From an uncultured Oscillospiraceae bacterium (lineage in GTDB: Bacteria; Bacillota_A; Clostridia; Oscillospirales; Acutalibacteraceae): a stretch of 64,000 nt of DNA. This document shows, piece by piece, positions 43,509 through 51,833 of the stretch (positions are counted from its first letter, which is position 1; each line of letters opens with the position of its first letter). The notes beneath the pieces were generated by a model. The model saw only the letters and a list, made by a program, of their open reading frames with translations, made no database searches and was not told the origin of the DNA. Position numbers and translations under genes: made by a program. The stretch covers positions 36,118 to 100,117 of the forward strand of contig CAJUTL010000006.1 of NCBI GenBank assembly GCA_910589395.1, written 5' to 3'.

Positions 43509-44258
43509 GTGACGCTGTTGGAATTGCTGCGTGCGGAACGGGAAGCGAAATACAAGGGCGGACTGTATCACCTGACGCAGATTCAATTTGCCTATAACAG
43601 TAATCATATGGAGGGAACCCGCCTCACAGAAGAGCAAACCCGTTACATTTATGAGACGAGTTCTTTTTTCCCGGAAGGGGAACAGCCTATTCGTGCTGAT
43701 GACGTGGTGGAAACTCTCAACCATTTTCGCTTGTTTGACAGAATGCTGGATCATGCGGAAGAACCGCTGACAGAAGAATTAATCAAGGAATATCATCGCG
43801 TGTTAAAAACCGGCACCACAGATTCCGCCTTGCCCTGGTTTCAAGTGGGAGACTATAAGACTGTGGCCAACGCCGTGGGGGAAATCAAAACCGCCACACC
43901 GAAGCAGACGCCCATACGTATGAAGGCGCTGCTGGGGCGGTATCACCGAAAAGCGGCGCATACGCTGGAGGAGCTGGCGGAGTTCCACTATCAATTTGAA
44001 GCGATCCATCCCTTTCAGGACGGCAACGGCAGGGTGGGAAGAATGATCCTGTTTCGGGAATGCTTGAAAAATGACCTGATACCTTTTGTAATCCTTGATC
44101 GTGATAAGCTGTTTTACTATCGCGGGCTGCGGGAATATCCTCATCAACCCGGGTATTTGATCGGCACCTTCCAAATGGCGCAGGATATCTATCGGGAGCA
44201 AATCGGGAAATTTATGCCGCCAAAGTCTGAGCAGAGTTCGGCAGTTTTCCACTGTTAA
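43509..44258 (+). CDS. Fic family protein (AMPylase-type)
   Basis: 249-aa Fic domain protein that probably transfers AMP to a target protein's hydroxyl group. The complete active-site motif HPFQDGNGRVGRM is at about 166-178, with catalytic His. The inhibitory helix motif S-x-x-x-E-G is present near the N-terminus (SNHMEG, about 31-36), which marks self-inhibited class II Fic enzymes. GTG start with AAAGGGA. There is no antitoxin gene nearby, consistent with an inbuilt inhibitory motif. The target is unknown. Confidence 0.9.
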   Translation: MTLLELLRAEREAKYKGGLYHLTQIQFAYNSNHMEGTRLTEEQTRYIYETSSFFPEGEQPIRADDVVETLNHFRLFDRMLDHAEEPLTEELIKEYHRVLKTGTTDSALPWFQVGDYKTVANAVGEIKTATPKQTPIRMKALLGRYHRKAAHTLEELAEFHYQFEAIHPFQDGNGRVGRMILFRECLKNDLIPFVILDRDKLFYYRGLREYPHQPGYLIGTFQMAQDIYREQIGKFMPPKSEQSSAVFHC

Positions 44259-44320
44259 GGCAGGCCCCAAAAAAAGATTGAGGTGATCCTGCTTCGGAAA
44301 GCATGCATATGCGGAGCTTG

Positions 44321-44363
44321 AGAACTGCCGCGGCCGCTATCACTTTATGGCAGTTCTTTTTTT
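44321..44363 (+). terminator. Terminator of fic gene
   Basis: AGAACTGCC (44321-44329) pairs with GGCAGTTCT (44349-44357), followed by seven or more T. Confidence 0.85.
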
Positions 44364-44439
44364 ACTGTCCTGTTTTTCGTGCTTTAAAAAACGTCCTTTT
44401 TTCTTCTTGAAAACTCCTTCCTTTTTTTGAAAATATCCA

Positions 44440-44472
44440 TTGAACTTTGTATGGGTTCTATGGTAATATAAT
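44440..44472 (+). promoter_or_regulatory. Putative promoter of Na/Pi cotransporter gene
   Basis: TTGAAC (44440-44445), 18-bp spacer, TAATAT (44464-44469); an overlapping TATAAT starts at 44467. The gap between the two genes is AT-rich. Confidence 0.45.
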
Positions 44473-44559
44473 TTTGTCTAAAAACAGAGAAGAAACGGAA
44501 AGAATTTTGAAAAGGGCGGCTTGCTTCGGCGGCTGCTCAAACTCAGGAGACAAATCGGT

Positions 44560-46374
44560 ATGGATATCTTTTCCCTTTTTACGCTGTTAGGCGGGCTGGC
44601 GTTCTTTTTGTATGGTATGAACGTCATGTCCACGGGCCTGGAAAAAATGGTGGGCGGCAAGCTGGAGCATGTGCTGAAATCCATGACCTCCAATAAGTTC
44701 AAAAGCCTTGCTCTGGGGGCGGTGATCACCATTGCCATTCAGTCCTCCTCCGCCATGACGGTCATGCTGGTGGGCTTAGTGAACTCCGGCATCATGGAGC
44801 TTAGCCAAACGGTGGGCGTGATCATGGGCTCCAGCATCGGCACCACACTGACGGCATGGATCTTAAGCGCCACCGGCATTCAAAGCGAAAGCTTCCTGCT
44901 GCGCATGCTGAAGCCGGAATCCTTTTCTCCTCTGGTTGCCTTACTCGGTATTTTCCTGGTGATGGCTCACAAGGAAGGGAAGAAGCGGGATATCGGTACG
45001 ATCCTGCTGGGCTTTTCCGTTTTGATGACGGGCATGACCTTTATGAGCGCGTCGGTCAGTCCGCTGGCGGATATGCCCTTTTTCCAGGATATCCTCATTA
45101 TGTTCAAGAACCCTCTGATGGGAATTCTGCTTGGTACCATTGTCACCGGTGTGATCCAAAGCTCCGCCGCTTCCGTGGGTATTTTGCAGTCCCTTTCCAT
45201 GACGGGGAGCATCACCTACGGCATGGCGATCCCCATCATTACGGGCCTGAATATCGGCACCTGTGTGACCGGGCTGCTTTCCAGCATTGGGGCCAACAAA
45301 AACGCCAAGCGCGTGGTGGCGGTCAGCATTTACTTCAAGGTGCTTGGCACGGCGATCTGCCTTTCCGTGTTTTATCTGCTGAACGCAGTGTTCCGTTTTG
45401 AATTTGTAGATTCTCCCATCGGCACGCTGGGGATCGCCGTGGTACATACGCTGTTCAATGTGATCAATACCTTTATCCTGCTGCCCTTCTCCAAGCAGCT
45501 GGAAAAGCTGGCAAAGCTCACCATTCGGGAAAAGAGCACGAAAGAAGAGCTTTTGGACGAGCGCCTGCTGCTTTCCCCGGCCTTTGCCATTGTGGAGTGC
45601 CGGAACCTGGCGGTGCGTATGGCAAAAACCGCCAGAGATTCCATGCTGGCGGCCATTGGCCTGGTAGACGCCTTTGACGCGAAGATCGCGGAATCCGTTA
45701 CGGAAATGGAAAATGAGATCGACCTGTACGAGGACAAGCTGGGCACCTACCTGGTAAAGCTCAGCAGCAAAAACCTTTCCCGCTCAGACAGCAACGAGGT
45801 GGCGGAGCTTCTGCACGCCATCGGTGATTTTGAACGTATCGGCGACCATGCCGTGAATATTCTCCGGGTGGCTCAGGAGATCGATGATAAAAAGCTGCGG
45901 TTCTCCGAAACGGCTCAGCAGGAGCTGGTAGTGATCACCAGGGCAATCGTGGATATCCTCAGCCTTACGGTAGAGGCCTTTGAAAAGGAGGATAACGCTT
46001 TAGCAGGCAAGGTGGAGCCCCTGGAGCAGGTAATAGACGATCTGAAGCTGGAGCTGAAAAGCAGGCATATCCGGCGGCTGCAGGAAGGCCGCTGTACCAT
46101 TGAGCTGGGCTTTGTCCTTACCGACCTGCTGACAAATTACGAACGTGTTTCCGACCACTGCTCCAATATTGCCGTAACAGTGATCCAGATCAAGGATTCC
46201 GTCATGGATACCCACGGCTATCTGAATGAAGTCAAAACCGGAGGCGGGCAGGAATTCACCCAGGCCTTCGATGCCTACAGAGAGGCTTACAAGCTGCCGG
46301 AACCCAGCCAGCCTAAGGAAGAAGGCGGCGAAGAGTGGGACAGCCGCCAGGAGAGCCTTTTCCCTGCGTCCTAA
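44560..46374 (+). CDS. Na/Pi cotransporter with C-terminal PhoU domain
   Basis: 604-aa phosphate transporter of the NptA/YjbB type. About eight to nine membrane helices (1-320) contain two inverted QSS repeats, AIQSSSAMT (about 62) and VIQSSAASVG (about 205), which form the Na/phosphate sites. The cytoplasmic C-terminus (about 345-560) is PhoU-like, with repeated E-x-x-x-D helices (ALHAIGDFERIGDH-type). It should move phosphate with Na+ and be tuned by its PhoU domain. ATG at 44560 follows AGGAGA. No pst or pho genes are nearby. Confidence 0.88.
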   Translation: MDIFSLFTLLGGLAFFLYGMNVMSTGLEKMVGGKLEHVLKSMTSNKFKSLALGAVITIAIQSSSAMTVMLVGLVNSGIMELSQTVGVIMGSSIGTTLTAWILSATGIQSESFLLRMLKPESFSPLVALLGIFLVMAHKEGKKRDIGTILLGFSVLMTGMTFMSASVSPLADMPFFQDILIMFKNPLMGILLGTIVTGVIQSSAASVGILQSLSMTGSITYGMAIPIITGLNIGTCVTGLLSSIGANKNAKRVVAVSIYFKVLGTAICLSVFYLLNAVFRFEFVDSPIGTLGIAVVHTLFNVINTFILLPFSKQLEKLAKLTIREKSTKEELLDERLLLSPAFAIVECRNLAVRMAKTARDSMLAAIGLVDAFDAKIAESVTEMENEIDLYEDKLGTYLVKLSSKNLSRSDSNEVAELLHAIGDFERIGDHAVNILRVAQEIDDKKLRFSETAQQELVVITRAIVDILSLTVEAFEKEDNALAGKVEPLEQVIDDLKLELKSRHIRRLQEGRCTIELGFVLTDLLTNYERVSDHCSNIAVTVIQIKDSVMDTHGYLNEVKTGGGQEFTQAFDAYREAYKLPEPSQPKEEGGEEWDSRQESLFPAS

Positions 46375-46375
46375 T

Positions 46376-46423
46376 AAAAAATGGTCTGCTGCAAAACGAA
46401 CCGTTTTGCAGCAGACCATTTTT
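46376..46423. terminator. Terminator of cotransporter gene
   Basis: A 22-bp perfect stem (left arm 46376-46397, core GGTCTGCTGCAAAACG) with A-run and T-run ends, strong on both strands. Confidence 0.93.
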
Positions 46424-46424
46424 C

Positions 46425-46785
46425 AGTAGTTAGCTGTGAGTGGTCAGTTGTTAGAAAGGGCTTAGATACAATGAGCAATTAGCAGTGAGCAATGAAGGGC
46501 AAGGGCCCAAGCGTTGCAAGCAGCGTCCGGTAAATTGTAGTTTAACACACAGTTTCCAACTGTCATTCTGAGGAACAAAGTGACGAAGAATCTCGCCTTT
46601 CATTCCTGAGTAAAGAGCCGAAAGACGAGATTCTTCACTTCGTTCAGAATGACAGGAGGGAGGTGAGTGGATAACCTGAAGCGCCTGTGTCCTTGCCCTT
46701 CATTGCTCATTTTTCATTGCGCTTCCGCCCTTCTCAACAACTGCCGCCCGCAGCTGACACCTGTCCGGCAGCCGATCACGTTTTT
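46425..46785. repeat. Repeat region with one family A copy
   Basis: No gene. The family A copy lies at 46561-46655. TTAGCTGTGAGTGGTCAGTTG and GAGCAATTAGCAGTGAGCAA runs precede it (46430-46490), and ATTGCTCATTTTTCATTGC follows. Confidence 0.78.
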
Positions 46786-46791
46786 CAAAAT

Positions 46792-47466
46792 TTATTTGTT
46801 CGGGAAGCAGGTAAGCGTGCCGTTTTGATCCACTGTGGCGAGAAATACTTCCTTCTGGCTGTCAAAATTCTGCCGCTTCAGCTGTTCCCGCAGCCATTGG
46901 GGGTCCTTGCCTGCCATGGTGAGCTCCCGTTCCATCACGTTGCCGTCCACGATCACATTCAGCAGCAGCTCCTCCGCCTGCACGGGCAGCTTCATGTCGT
47001 TGGGGTTGGCCGGGCGGTACTGCGCCTTCGGCAGAAAGCTGACGTTGCCGTTCTGCTCAAATACCGCGGTCTGTACCTGACTCAGGTCAAAGAAGCCCGC
47101 CAGCCGGGCCATGGTCAGAAATTCGTTGATATCCAGCTTTGCTTTTTTCAGCTTTTTCCTGTCCAGAACACCGTTTTGCAGCAGGATAATGGGTTTTCCG
47201 CCTAAAAAGCCCCGCAGGCGGTTGGATTTGGAGGAGCAAAAGGAGATCAGCACCGCCGTCAAGCCGTAAATGATCATGGCTTCTGTAGGCCGAACGGGGT
47301 TTTCCAGCTCTGTGGCAAGCTCCGCCGCGATTGAGCCGATGGTGATGCCGGTAATGTAATCGAACATGGTCAGTTGTGAGATCTGCTTGTTGCCCATGAG
47401 CTTCGTCAAAATAAACAGGATCACCAGGGAAAGCAGGGTGGTGCCCAGTATTTGCAGGAATTCCAT
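46792..47466 (-). CDS. DUF421 (YetF-type) membrane protein
   Basis: 224-aa protein. Two or three N-terminal helices (about 5-100) carry the family segment MGNKQISQLTMFDYITGITIGSIAAE; a cytoplasmic domain follows with the strands KPIILLQNGVLDRKKLKKAKLDINEFLTMARLAGFFD and a C-terminal part. DUF421 proteins occur widely in Firmicutes, including sporulation-linked YetF/YrbG paralogues; their role is not settled. SD GGAGG lies just before the ATG. Diverges from ispDF, 127 bp away. Confidence 0.88.
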   Translation of the reverse strand: MEFLQILGTTLLSLVILFILTKLMGNKQISQLTMFDYITGITIGSIAAELATELENPVRPTEAMIIYGLTAVLISFCSSKSNRLRGFLGGKPIILLQNGVLDRKKLKKAKLDINEFLTMARLAGFFDLSQVQTAVFEQNGNVSFLPKAQYRPANPNDMKLPVQAEELLLNVIVDGNVMERELTMAGKDPQWLREQLKRQNFDSQKEVFLATVDQNGTLTCFPNK

Positions 47467-47593
47467 AAAAAACCTCCTTTTTTGATAGCCTGTCCGGGAG
47501 ACAGCAATTTATTCTGAACAAGAGGCTATGGAAAAAGGGGAAAAATCGTGCTAAAATAATCGCAAATATTTTTGTAAAAGGAGAGCGTGAAGC

Positions 47594-48763
47594 ATGGAAA
47601 AGCAATTCGGCGCGGTGATCGTGGCGGCGGGAAGCTCCAGTCGCATGGGGGGAGAGCGCTCCAAGGTGCTGCTGGAACTGGGCGGAATGCCTGTGCTGCG
47701 CTGGTCGCTTCGCGCTCTTTCCGCCTGTGAGGACATCGGGCAGCTGGTGGTGGTGTGCAGGCCTGAGGATCTTCCGGCTATGGAGCAGGCGGCAGAAAGG
47801 CTCCCTTTGCCGGTCACCTTTGTGGAGGGAGGAAAAGACCGGCAGGAATCGGTTCGCCGGGGTGTGGAAGCTTTGGGGCCCCAATGGGAGTACCTGTTGA
47901 TTCACGATGGCGCCCGGCCCCTGGTAACGCCGGAGCTGGCTCACCGGGTCTGTGCGGACGCGTTGGAGCACGGGGCCGCCACGGCGGCGGTGCGTTCCAA
48001 GGACACCTGTAAGTTGGGGGAAGTTTTTGTAGAGGAAACGCCGCCACGGGAAAAGCTTTTTGTCATACAGACCCCTCAGGCTTTTCAGAAGGAGCTGTAT
48101 CTGTATGCCCTGAGCCGGGCTGAGGAGCAGGGGAAAAGCTATACGGACGATTGCCAGCTCATTGAGGCCGCCGGAGGAAGGGTGAAGCTGACCGAGGGAG
48201 ACTACCGGAATATCAAGCTCACCACCCCGGAGGATCTGCCGGTTCTCCGGGTGCTTACGGGAGAAAACGGAATGGGGAGGAATACCATGCGGATCGGATA
48301 CGGTTATGATGTGCATCGTCTGACAGAGGGCAGAAAACTGATTTTGGGCGGGGTGGAAATTCCCTTTGAAAAAGGTCTTTTGGGCCATTCGGACGCCGAT
48401 GTGCTGACCCATGCGGCGGCGGACGCCCTGCTGGGCGCGGCGGCTTTGGGAGATATCGGCAAGCTGTTCCCCGATACCGACCCGCGCTATGAGGGCGCGG
48501 ACAGCCTGAAGCTTTTAAGCGAGGTGTGTAAGCTCCTCTCTGAAAAAGGATATGCCATCGGAAATCTGGACTGCACCCTGATCGCCCAGCGCCCGAAAAT
48601 AGCCCCTTATATTGAAAAAATGCGGGAAAACCTGGCCAGGGCCTGCGGTGTGGAGGTAGATCAAATCAGTGTAAAGGCCACCACGGAGGAAGGCCTGGGC
48701 TTTACCGGAGCCGGAGAAGGCATGGCCGCCTCCGCCACAGCCCTGTTGAACACTCGGCCTTAA
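47594..48763 (+). CDS. ispDF: Bifunctional IspD-IspF enzyme
   Basis: 389-aa fusion catalysing two non-consecutive steps of the MEP isoprenoid pathway. IspD (about 1-225): VIVAAGSSSRMGGERSKVLL CTP-binding loop and DGARPL; makes CDP-ME. IspF (about 231-389): YGYDVHRL, LGHSDADVLTHAAADALLGA and GFTGAGEGMAASA; forms the cyclodiphosphate. The second domain starts with Met at 48288 behind a GGGGAGGAA sequence, so independent internal initiation is conceivable. IspDF fusions are known in alphaproteobacteria, campylobacters and some clostridia. IspE is not nearby. Confidence 0.93.
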   Translation: MEKQFGAVIVAAGSSSRMGGERSKVLLELGGMPVLRWSLRALSACEDIGQLVVVCRPEDLPAMEQAAERLPLPVTFVEGGKDRQESVRRGVEALGPQWEYLLIHDGARPLVTPELAHRVCADALEHGAATAAVRSKDTCKLGEVFVEETPPREKLFVIQTPQAFQKELYLYALSRAEEQGKSYTDDCQLIEAAGGRVKLTEGDYRNIKLTTPEDLPVLRVLTGENGMGRNTMRIGYGYDVHRLTEGRKLILGGVEIPFEKGLLGHSDADVLTHAAADALLGAAALGDIGKLFPDTDPRYEGADSLKLLSEVCKLLSEKGYAIGNLDCTLIAQRPKIAPYIEKMRENLARACGVEVDQISVKATTEEGLGFTGAGEGMAASATALLNTRP

Positions 48764-48906
48764 AGCCCTTAATCCCTTATCCAGTATCTAGCATCTAGCG
48801 TCTAGAATCACCTAACCTTGTCTTGCGCATAAAATGGGATAAGCCATACCCCTTTTGGGGAAGGCCTTGTGAAATTTTTCGCAGATAAGATAACGAGGTG
48901 ATTTTT
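48764..48906 (+). repeat. Short repeat in ispDF-DUF3343 gap
   Basis: CAGTATCTAGCATCTAGCG and TCTAGAATC resemble the CATCTAGAATC motif near 32870. A TTTGGGGAAGG hairpin-like run lies at 48850-48866. SD and ATG of the next gene follow. Confidence 0.5.
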
Positions 48907-49134
48907 ATGGGCAAGCCCTTGATCATGGTGAGTTCTGTGACCTATGCCATGAAGGCCAGGGAGCTTTTGACCCGGCACGGAATACGGGGGTATGTAGAGC
49001 GGATCCCCCGAACAGCGGAAACAGGCTGCGGCTACGGTGTATACGTCCCCCAGGGGGCGGACGCCGCGGAGCGGATCCTGCGGGAAAACAAAATCAGAAT
49101 ACTGGGCAGGCTGGAACAGGATGATGCGGAATGA
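48907..49134 (+). CDS. DUF3343 small protein
   Basis: 75-aa cytoplasmic protein with a ferredoxin-like alpha/beta fold predicted. DUF3343 members often carry one conserved Cys and are found beside cysteine desulfurase or selenium-metabolism genes (YedF-like); this one has Cys in TGCGYGVYV (about 40). The ATG at 48907 follows ACGAGGTG. Its stop overlaps the cysteine desulfurase start by 4 nt, so the two are translationally coupled and probably interact as sulfur or selenium carrier and donor. The role is inferred from association. Confidence 0.8.
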   Translation: MGKPLIMVSSVTYAMKARELLTRHGIRGYVERIPRTAETGCGYGVYVPQGADAAERILRENKIRILGRLEQDDAE

Positions 49135-50273
49135 TCTACCTGGATAACAGCGCTACCACCTATCCAAAACCAGTTGGCGTGCGGGAGGCCATGCTGAGAT
49201 CCTTTCGCGAGCTGGGGGCTAACCCCGGGCGAAGCGGTTATGAAATGAGCATGCGGACAACGCGGGCCATTTACGAATGCCGCCAGTGCGCGGCTCAGCT
49301 CTTCGGAGCGGCGGGCCCGGAATGCGTGGTATTTCAACCCAGCTGCACCCAGGCGCTCAATCAGGTGCTGAAGGGGTTTCTCAAAAGCGGCGACCATGTG
49401 GTGGTTTCCGATCTGGAGCACAATGCCGTCATGCGCCCGCTTTCCGAATTGACAAAGCGGGGCGTGACCTATACCGTGGCTAAAGTGACTCCCGCCGACA
49501 GCGATGCCACCATGGAAGCCTTCCGGCAGGCCATGGGGCCCAATACGAAGCTGGTGGTGTGTACTCAGGCCTCCAATGTATTTGGCATTCGGGTCCCGGT
49601 GGAGCGCATCGCCGCCCTGTGTCATCAGTATGGCGCAAAGATCTGTGTAGACTGCGCTCAAAGCGCGGGCCTGGTTCCCATTAACCTGACGGACAGCGGC
49701 ATCGACTATTTGTGCTGCGCGGGCCATAAGGGGCTGTACGGCCCCATGGGTACCGGTATGCTGATCTTCCGGGATCCTCAGGATCAGCTTGCCACGCTGA
49801 TCGAGGGAGGGACCGGTACTCAGTCCCGCAGTATGCTCCAGCCGGACGATCCGCCGGAGCGGTATGAAAGCGGCACTTTGAACGTACCGGGGATCCTGGG
49901 CCTGCGGGCCGGTATGGAATTTGTGAAAAAGAAGGGGCCAAAACGGATCTGGCAGGAGGAAATGCAGAAGATCCGCCTGCTTTACGGCAGACTTTCCAGG
50001 ATTTCCAGGGTAAAGCTGTATACAGAGGCGCCAAGCCTGCCCTGGTATCTGCCTGTGCTTTCCTTTACCGTAGAGGGAATGCCCAGCGAGGCTGTAGGCG
50101 GGGCGCTGGCAGGGGCCGGGATCGCCGTGCGCTGCGGGCTGCACTGCGCGCCCCTTGCCCATGACAAAATGGGAACGGAAACAGGCACGGTTCGGGTGTC
50201 TCCCTCCATATTCACCCGCAGGGAGGAAATGGAGATGCTGGCTTCCAGAGTAAGGCAGATCTGCCAAAAATAA
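49131..50273 (+). CDS. Cysteine desulfurase-family PLP enzyme
   Basis: 380-aa aminotransferase class V protein. It has YLDNSATTYPKP, SCTQALNQVLKGF and the PLP site CCAGHKGLYGPMGTG, where the Lys binds PLP. The catalytic persulfide Cys is probably in VRCGLHCAPLAHDKMG near the C-terminus, as in the IscS/SufS-related TIGR01977-type group. It is coupled to DUF3343, not to iscU or suf genes. It could supply sulfur for tRNA or Fe-S formation, including for the distant SufCB, or handle selenocysteine; the partner is unknown. Confidence 0.87.
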   Translation: MIYLDNSATTYPKPVGVREAMLRSFRELGANPGRSGYEMSMRTTRAIYECRQCAAQLFGAAGPECVVFQPSCTQALNQVLKGFLKSGDHVVVSDLEHNAVMRPLSELTKRGVTYTVAKVTPADSDATMEAFRQAMGPNTKLVVCTQASNVFGIRVPVERIAALCHQYGAKICVDCAQSAGLVPINLTDSGIDYLCCAGHKGLYGPMGTGMLIFRDPQDQLATLIEGGTGTQSRSMLQPDDPPERYESGTLNVPGILGLRAGMEFVKKKGPKRIWQEEMQKIRLLYGRLSRISRVKLYTEAPSLPWYLPVLSFTVEGMPSEAVGGALAGAGIAVRCGLHCAPLAHDKMGTETGTVRVSPSIFTRREEMEMLASRVRQICQK

Positions 50274-50596
50274 GAACCTGTATTCACAACCTGCAAACGC
50301 CGTCTGAGCGGACTTTTTCGCGCTGCTCGTCGTTAAATTTGCTTGCCATACGGACAGTATGCCTGCCCAAATTTGCCCAGGGGTTGTTTGAAATAGAGAA
50401 AATGCCGGATTTTTGTACAAGGCGAGACGGTTTCAAGGCGGAGGACCACAAGACGGGCTGATGCCCGTCTGGGATTTCCAACGCAGAAATCCGTCCGCTT
50501 TGGGCAAAAGACGGCGTTTGCGTTTTTTCAAACAAGCCCTAAAGCAACACGAAAAATTCTCGTTCATCCGGCATTTTCGGTTATGAATACAGGTTC
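50274..50596. repeat. Outer inverted-repeat element containing family H copy 2
   Basis: GAACCTGTATTCACAACC (50274-50291) and GGTTATGAATACAGGTTC (50579-50596) match as inverted termini at 17 of 18 positions. The left terminus starts directly after the desulfurase stop. Family H copy 2 (50380-50542) lies inside, suggesting nested insertion. Left and right outer flanks carry CGAAAAA/TTTTTCG-type sequences. No gene is seen. Confidence 0.7.
50380..50542 (+). repeat. Family H repeat element, copy 2
   Basis: About 163 bp bounded by GGGGTTGTTTGAAAT and TTTTTTCAAACAAGCCC. It shares TAGAGAAAATGCCGGATTTT, TGTACAAGGCGA, GTTTCAAGGCGGAG and CGCAGAAATCCGTCCGC with copy 3, and has a private GACGGGC/GCCCGTC hairpin. 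Confidence 0.8.
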
Positions 50597-50670
50597 CAAG
50601 AAACGGGAAAACTTTCAGAGAAATCGCAAAACCCCTTTTATTTGCGCTTTTTTTGTGTTAGAATAAATAA

Positions 50671-50846
50671 AAACAACACCGCACAAAGACCGGCTTGAGG
50701 CCTTTGCACACAATTTGCTTGCAGATTTTCCGCCATAGCGCACAGCGTTCGCTTGTCAATCACGAGATTGACTGCGCTCAATCTATGCACTCTGACGAAA
50801 AATCTGACTGCACAACTTGCGCACAATCTTTGTGCGGTGTTGCCTA
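50671..50846. repeat. Family G repeat element, copy 2
   Basis: About 176 bp bounded by AACAACACCGCACAAAGA and TCTTTGTGCGGTGTTGCC, a near-perfect terminal inverted repeat. CACACAATTTGCTTGCA, CCGCCATAGCGCACAGC and ATGCACTCTGACGAAAAATC match copy 1 in order. It ends about 70 bp before cdaA. Confidence 0.82.
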
Positions 50847-50915
50847 AAAAGCGGGTGCCCCCTTCCCTGAATGGCGGACGCCGTTATGGAATTTGAAAAG
50901 AAAGGAAGGATCGCG

Positions 50916-51830
50916 ATGGACGCATTGATGAACTCCCTGTCTCGAACAGGCCAGACGATCCTGAATGTGGCCCGGCAGTTCACGCTGAAGGACGCGGTCG
51001 ATGTTCTGATCGTCACAGTCCTGTTGTATGGCGTGATCAAGCTGGTACGGGAAACCAGGGCGGGGCAGCTGGTAAAAGGGATCCTTCTGCTGGTAGTCCT
51101 GTTTTGGGTGTCTTCCAGCAATGTGCTGAATTTGATGATGCTGAACGCGATCCTGCATTCATTTTTCCAGTCTGCCTTTATTGTGGCGGTCATTCTGTTT
51201 CAGCCGGAGATTCGTCAGGCATTGGAGCAGGTGGGCCGCAGCAAGGTGGGGCAGTCTCTGGCAAGCGCGGTGGGCATGAAGGAAAAGGAGCACGGCAAGG
51301 CGGAGATCCACCGGGCGATCGACGGCGTGGTGGAGGCCACCGCGTTGCTCCAACAGATGCGCATGGGTGCGCTCATTGTGTTTGAACGCCATACGAAGCT
51401 GGGGGAGATCGCCGCTACAGGCACCATTGTAGAGGCCGATCCCTCTGCCCAGCTGATCGCCAACATATTTTTTAACAAAGCGCCTCTGCACGATGGGGCC
51501 ATGATCCTCCGAAATGGCAAGGTGCATGCCGCGGGCTGTATTTTGCCTCTTACCGCCAGCGACAGTGTCAGCGCTGATCTGGGCACCCGCCACAGGGCCG
51601 CCCTGGGTATGAGCGAGAATTCCGACGCGGTGGTGGTGGTGGTTTCGGAAGAGACCGGGCAGATCTCTATTGCCATGAACGGAAGATTGACCAGAAATTA
51701 TAACCGGGTCAGTCTGGGAGAAATGCTGGAGCGCACCTTACTGGGCGTTTCCGGGAAACCCTCCTCCGGCGGCAGGCGGATTTTGGGGAAGCTGGGGTTT
51801 GGCTCCGGTTCCTCCAAGAAAGGGGGCTAA
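50916..51830 (+). CDS. cdaA: Diadenylate cyclase CdaA
   Basis: 304-aa membrane-bound c-di-AMP synthase. Three N-terminal helices (about 20-100) are followed by the DAC (DisA_N) domain with the catalytic motifs HDGAMIL (about 185) and GTRHRAALG (about 213). c-di-AMP controls K+ and osmolyte uptake and cell-wall homeostasis. ATG at 50916 follows AAAGGAAGGA; upstream in-frame codons lack a ribosome binding site. Followed 3 nt later by the CdaR-type gene, as in other Firmicutes; the usual third gene, glmM, is absent here. Confidence 0.93.
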   Translation: MDALMNSLSRTGQTILNVARQFTLKDAVDVLIVTVLLYGVIKLVRETRAGQLVKGILLLVVLFWVSSSNVLNLMMLNAILHSFFQSAFIVAVILFQPEIRQALEQVGRSKVGQSLASAVGMKEKEHGKAEIHRAIDGVVEATALLQQMRMGALIVFERHTKLGEIAATGTIVEADPSAQLIANIFFNKAPLHDGAMILRNGKVHAAGCILPLTASDSVSADLGTRHRAALGMSENSDAVVVVVSEETGQISIAMNGRLTRNYNRVSLGEMLERTLLGVSGKPSSGGRRILGKLGFGSGSSKKGG

Positions 51831-51833
51831 AGC

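Noticed and set aside
47594..48763. Possible missed stop between ispD and ispF
   Set aside because: The frame is continuous and IspDF fusions are known, so a fusion is the simpler reading.
48288..48763. Separate ispF gene starting at the internal ATG
   Set aside because: A ribosome-binding-like GGGGAGGAA exists there, but no stop separates the domains; noted in the gene entry instead.
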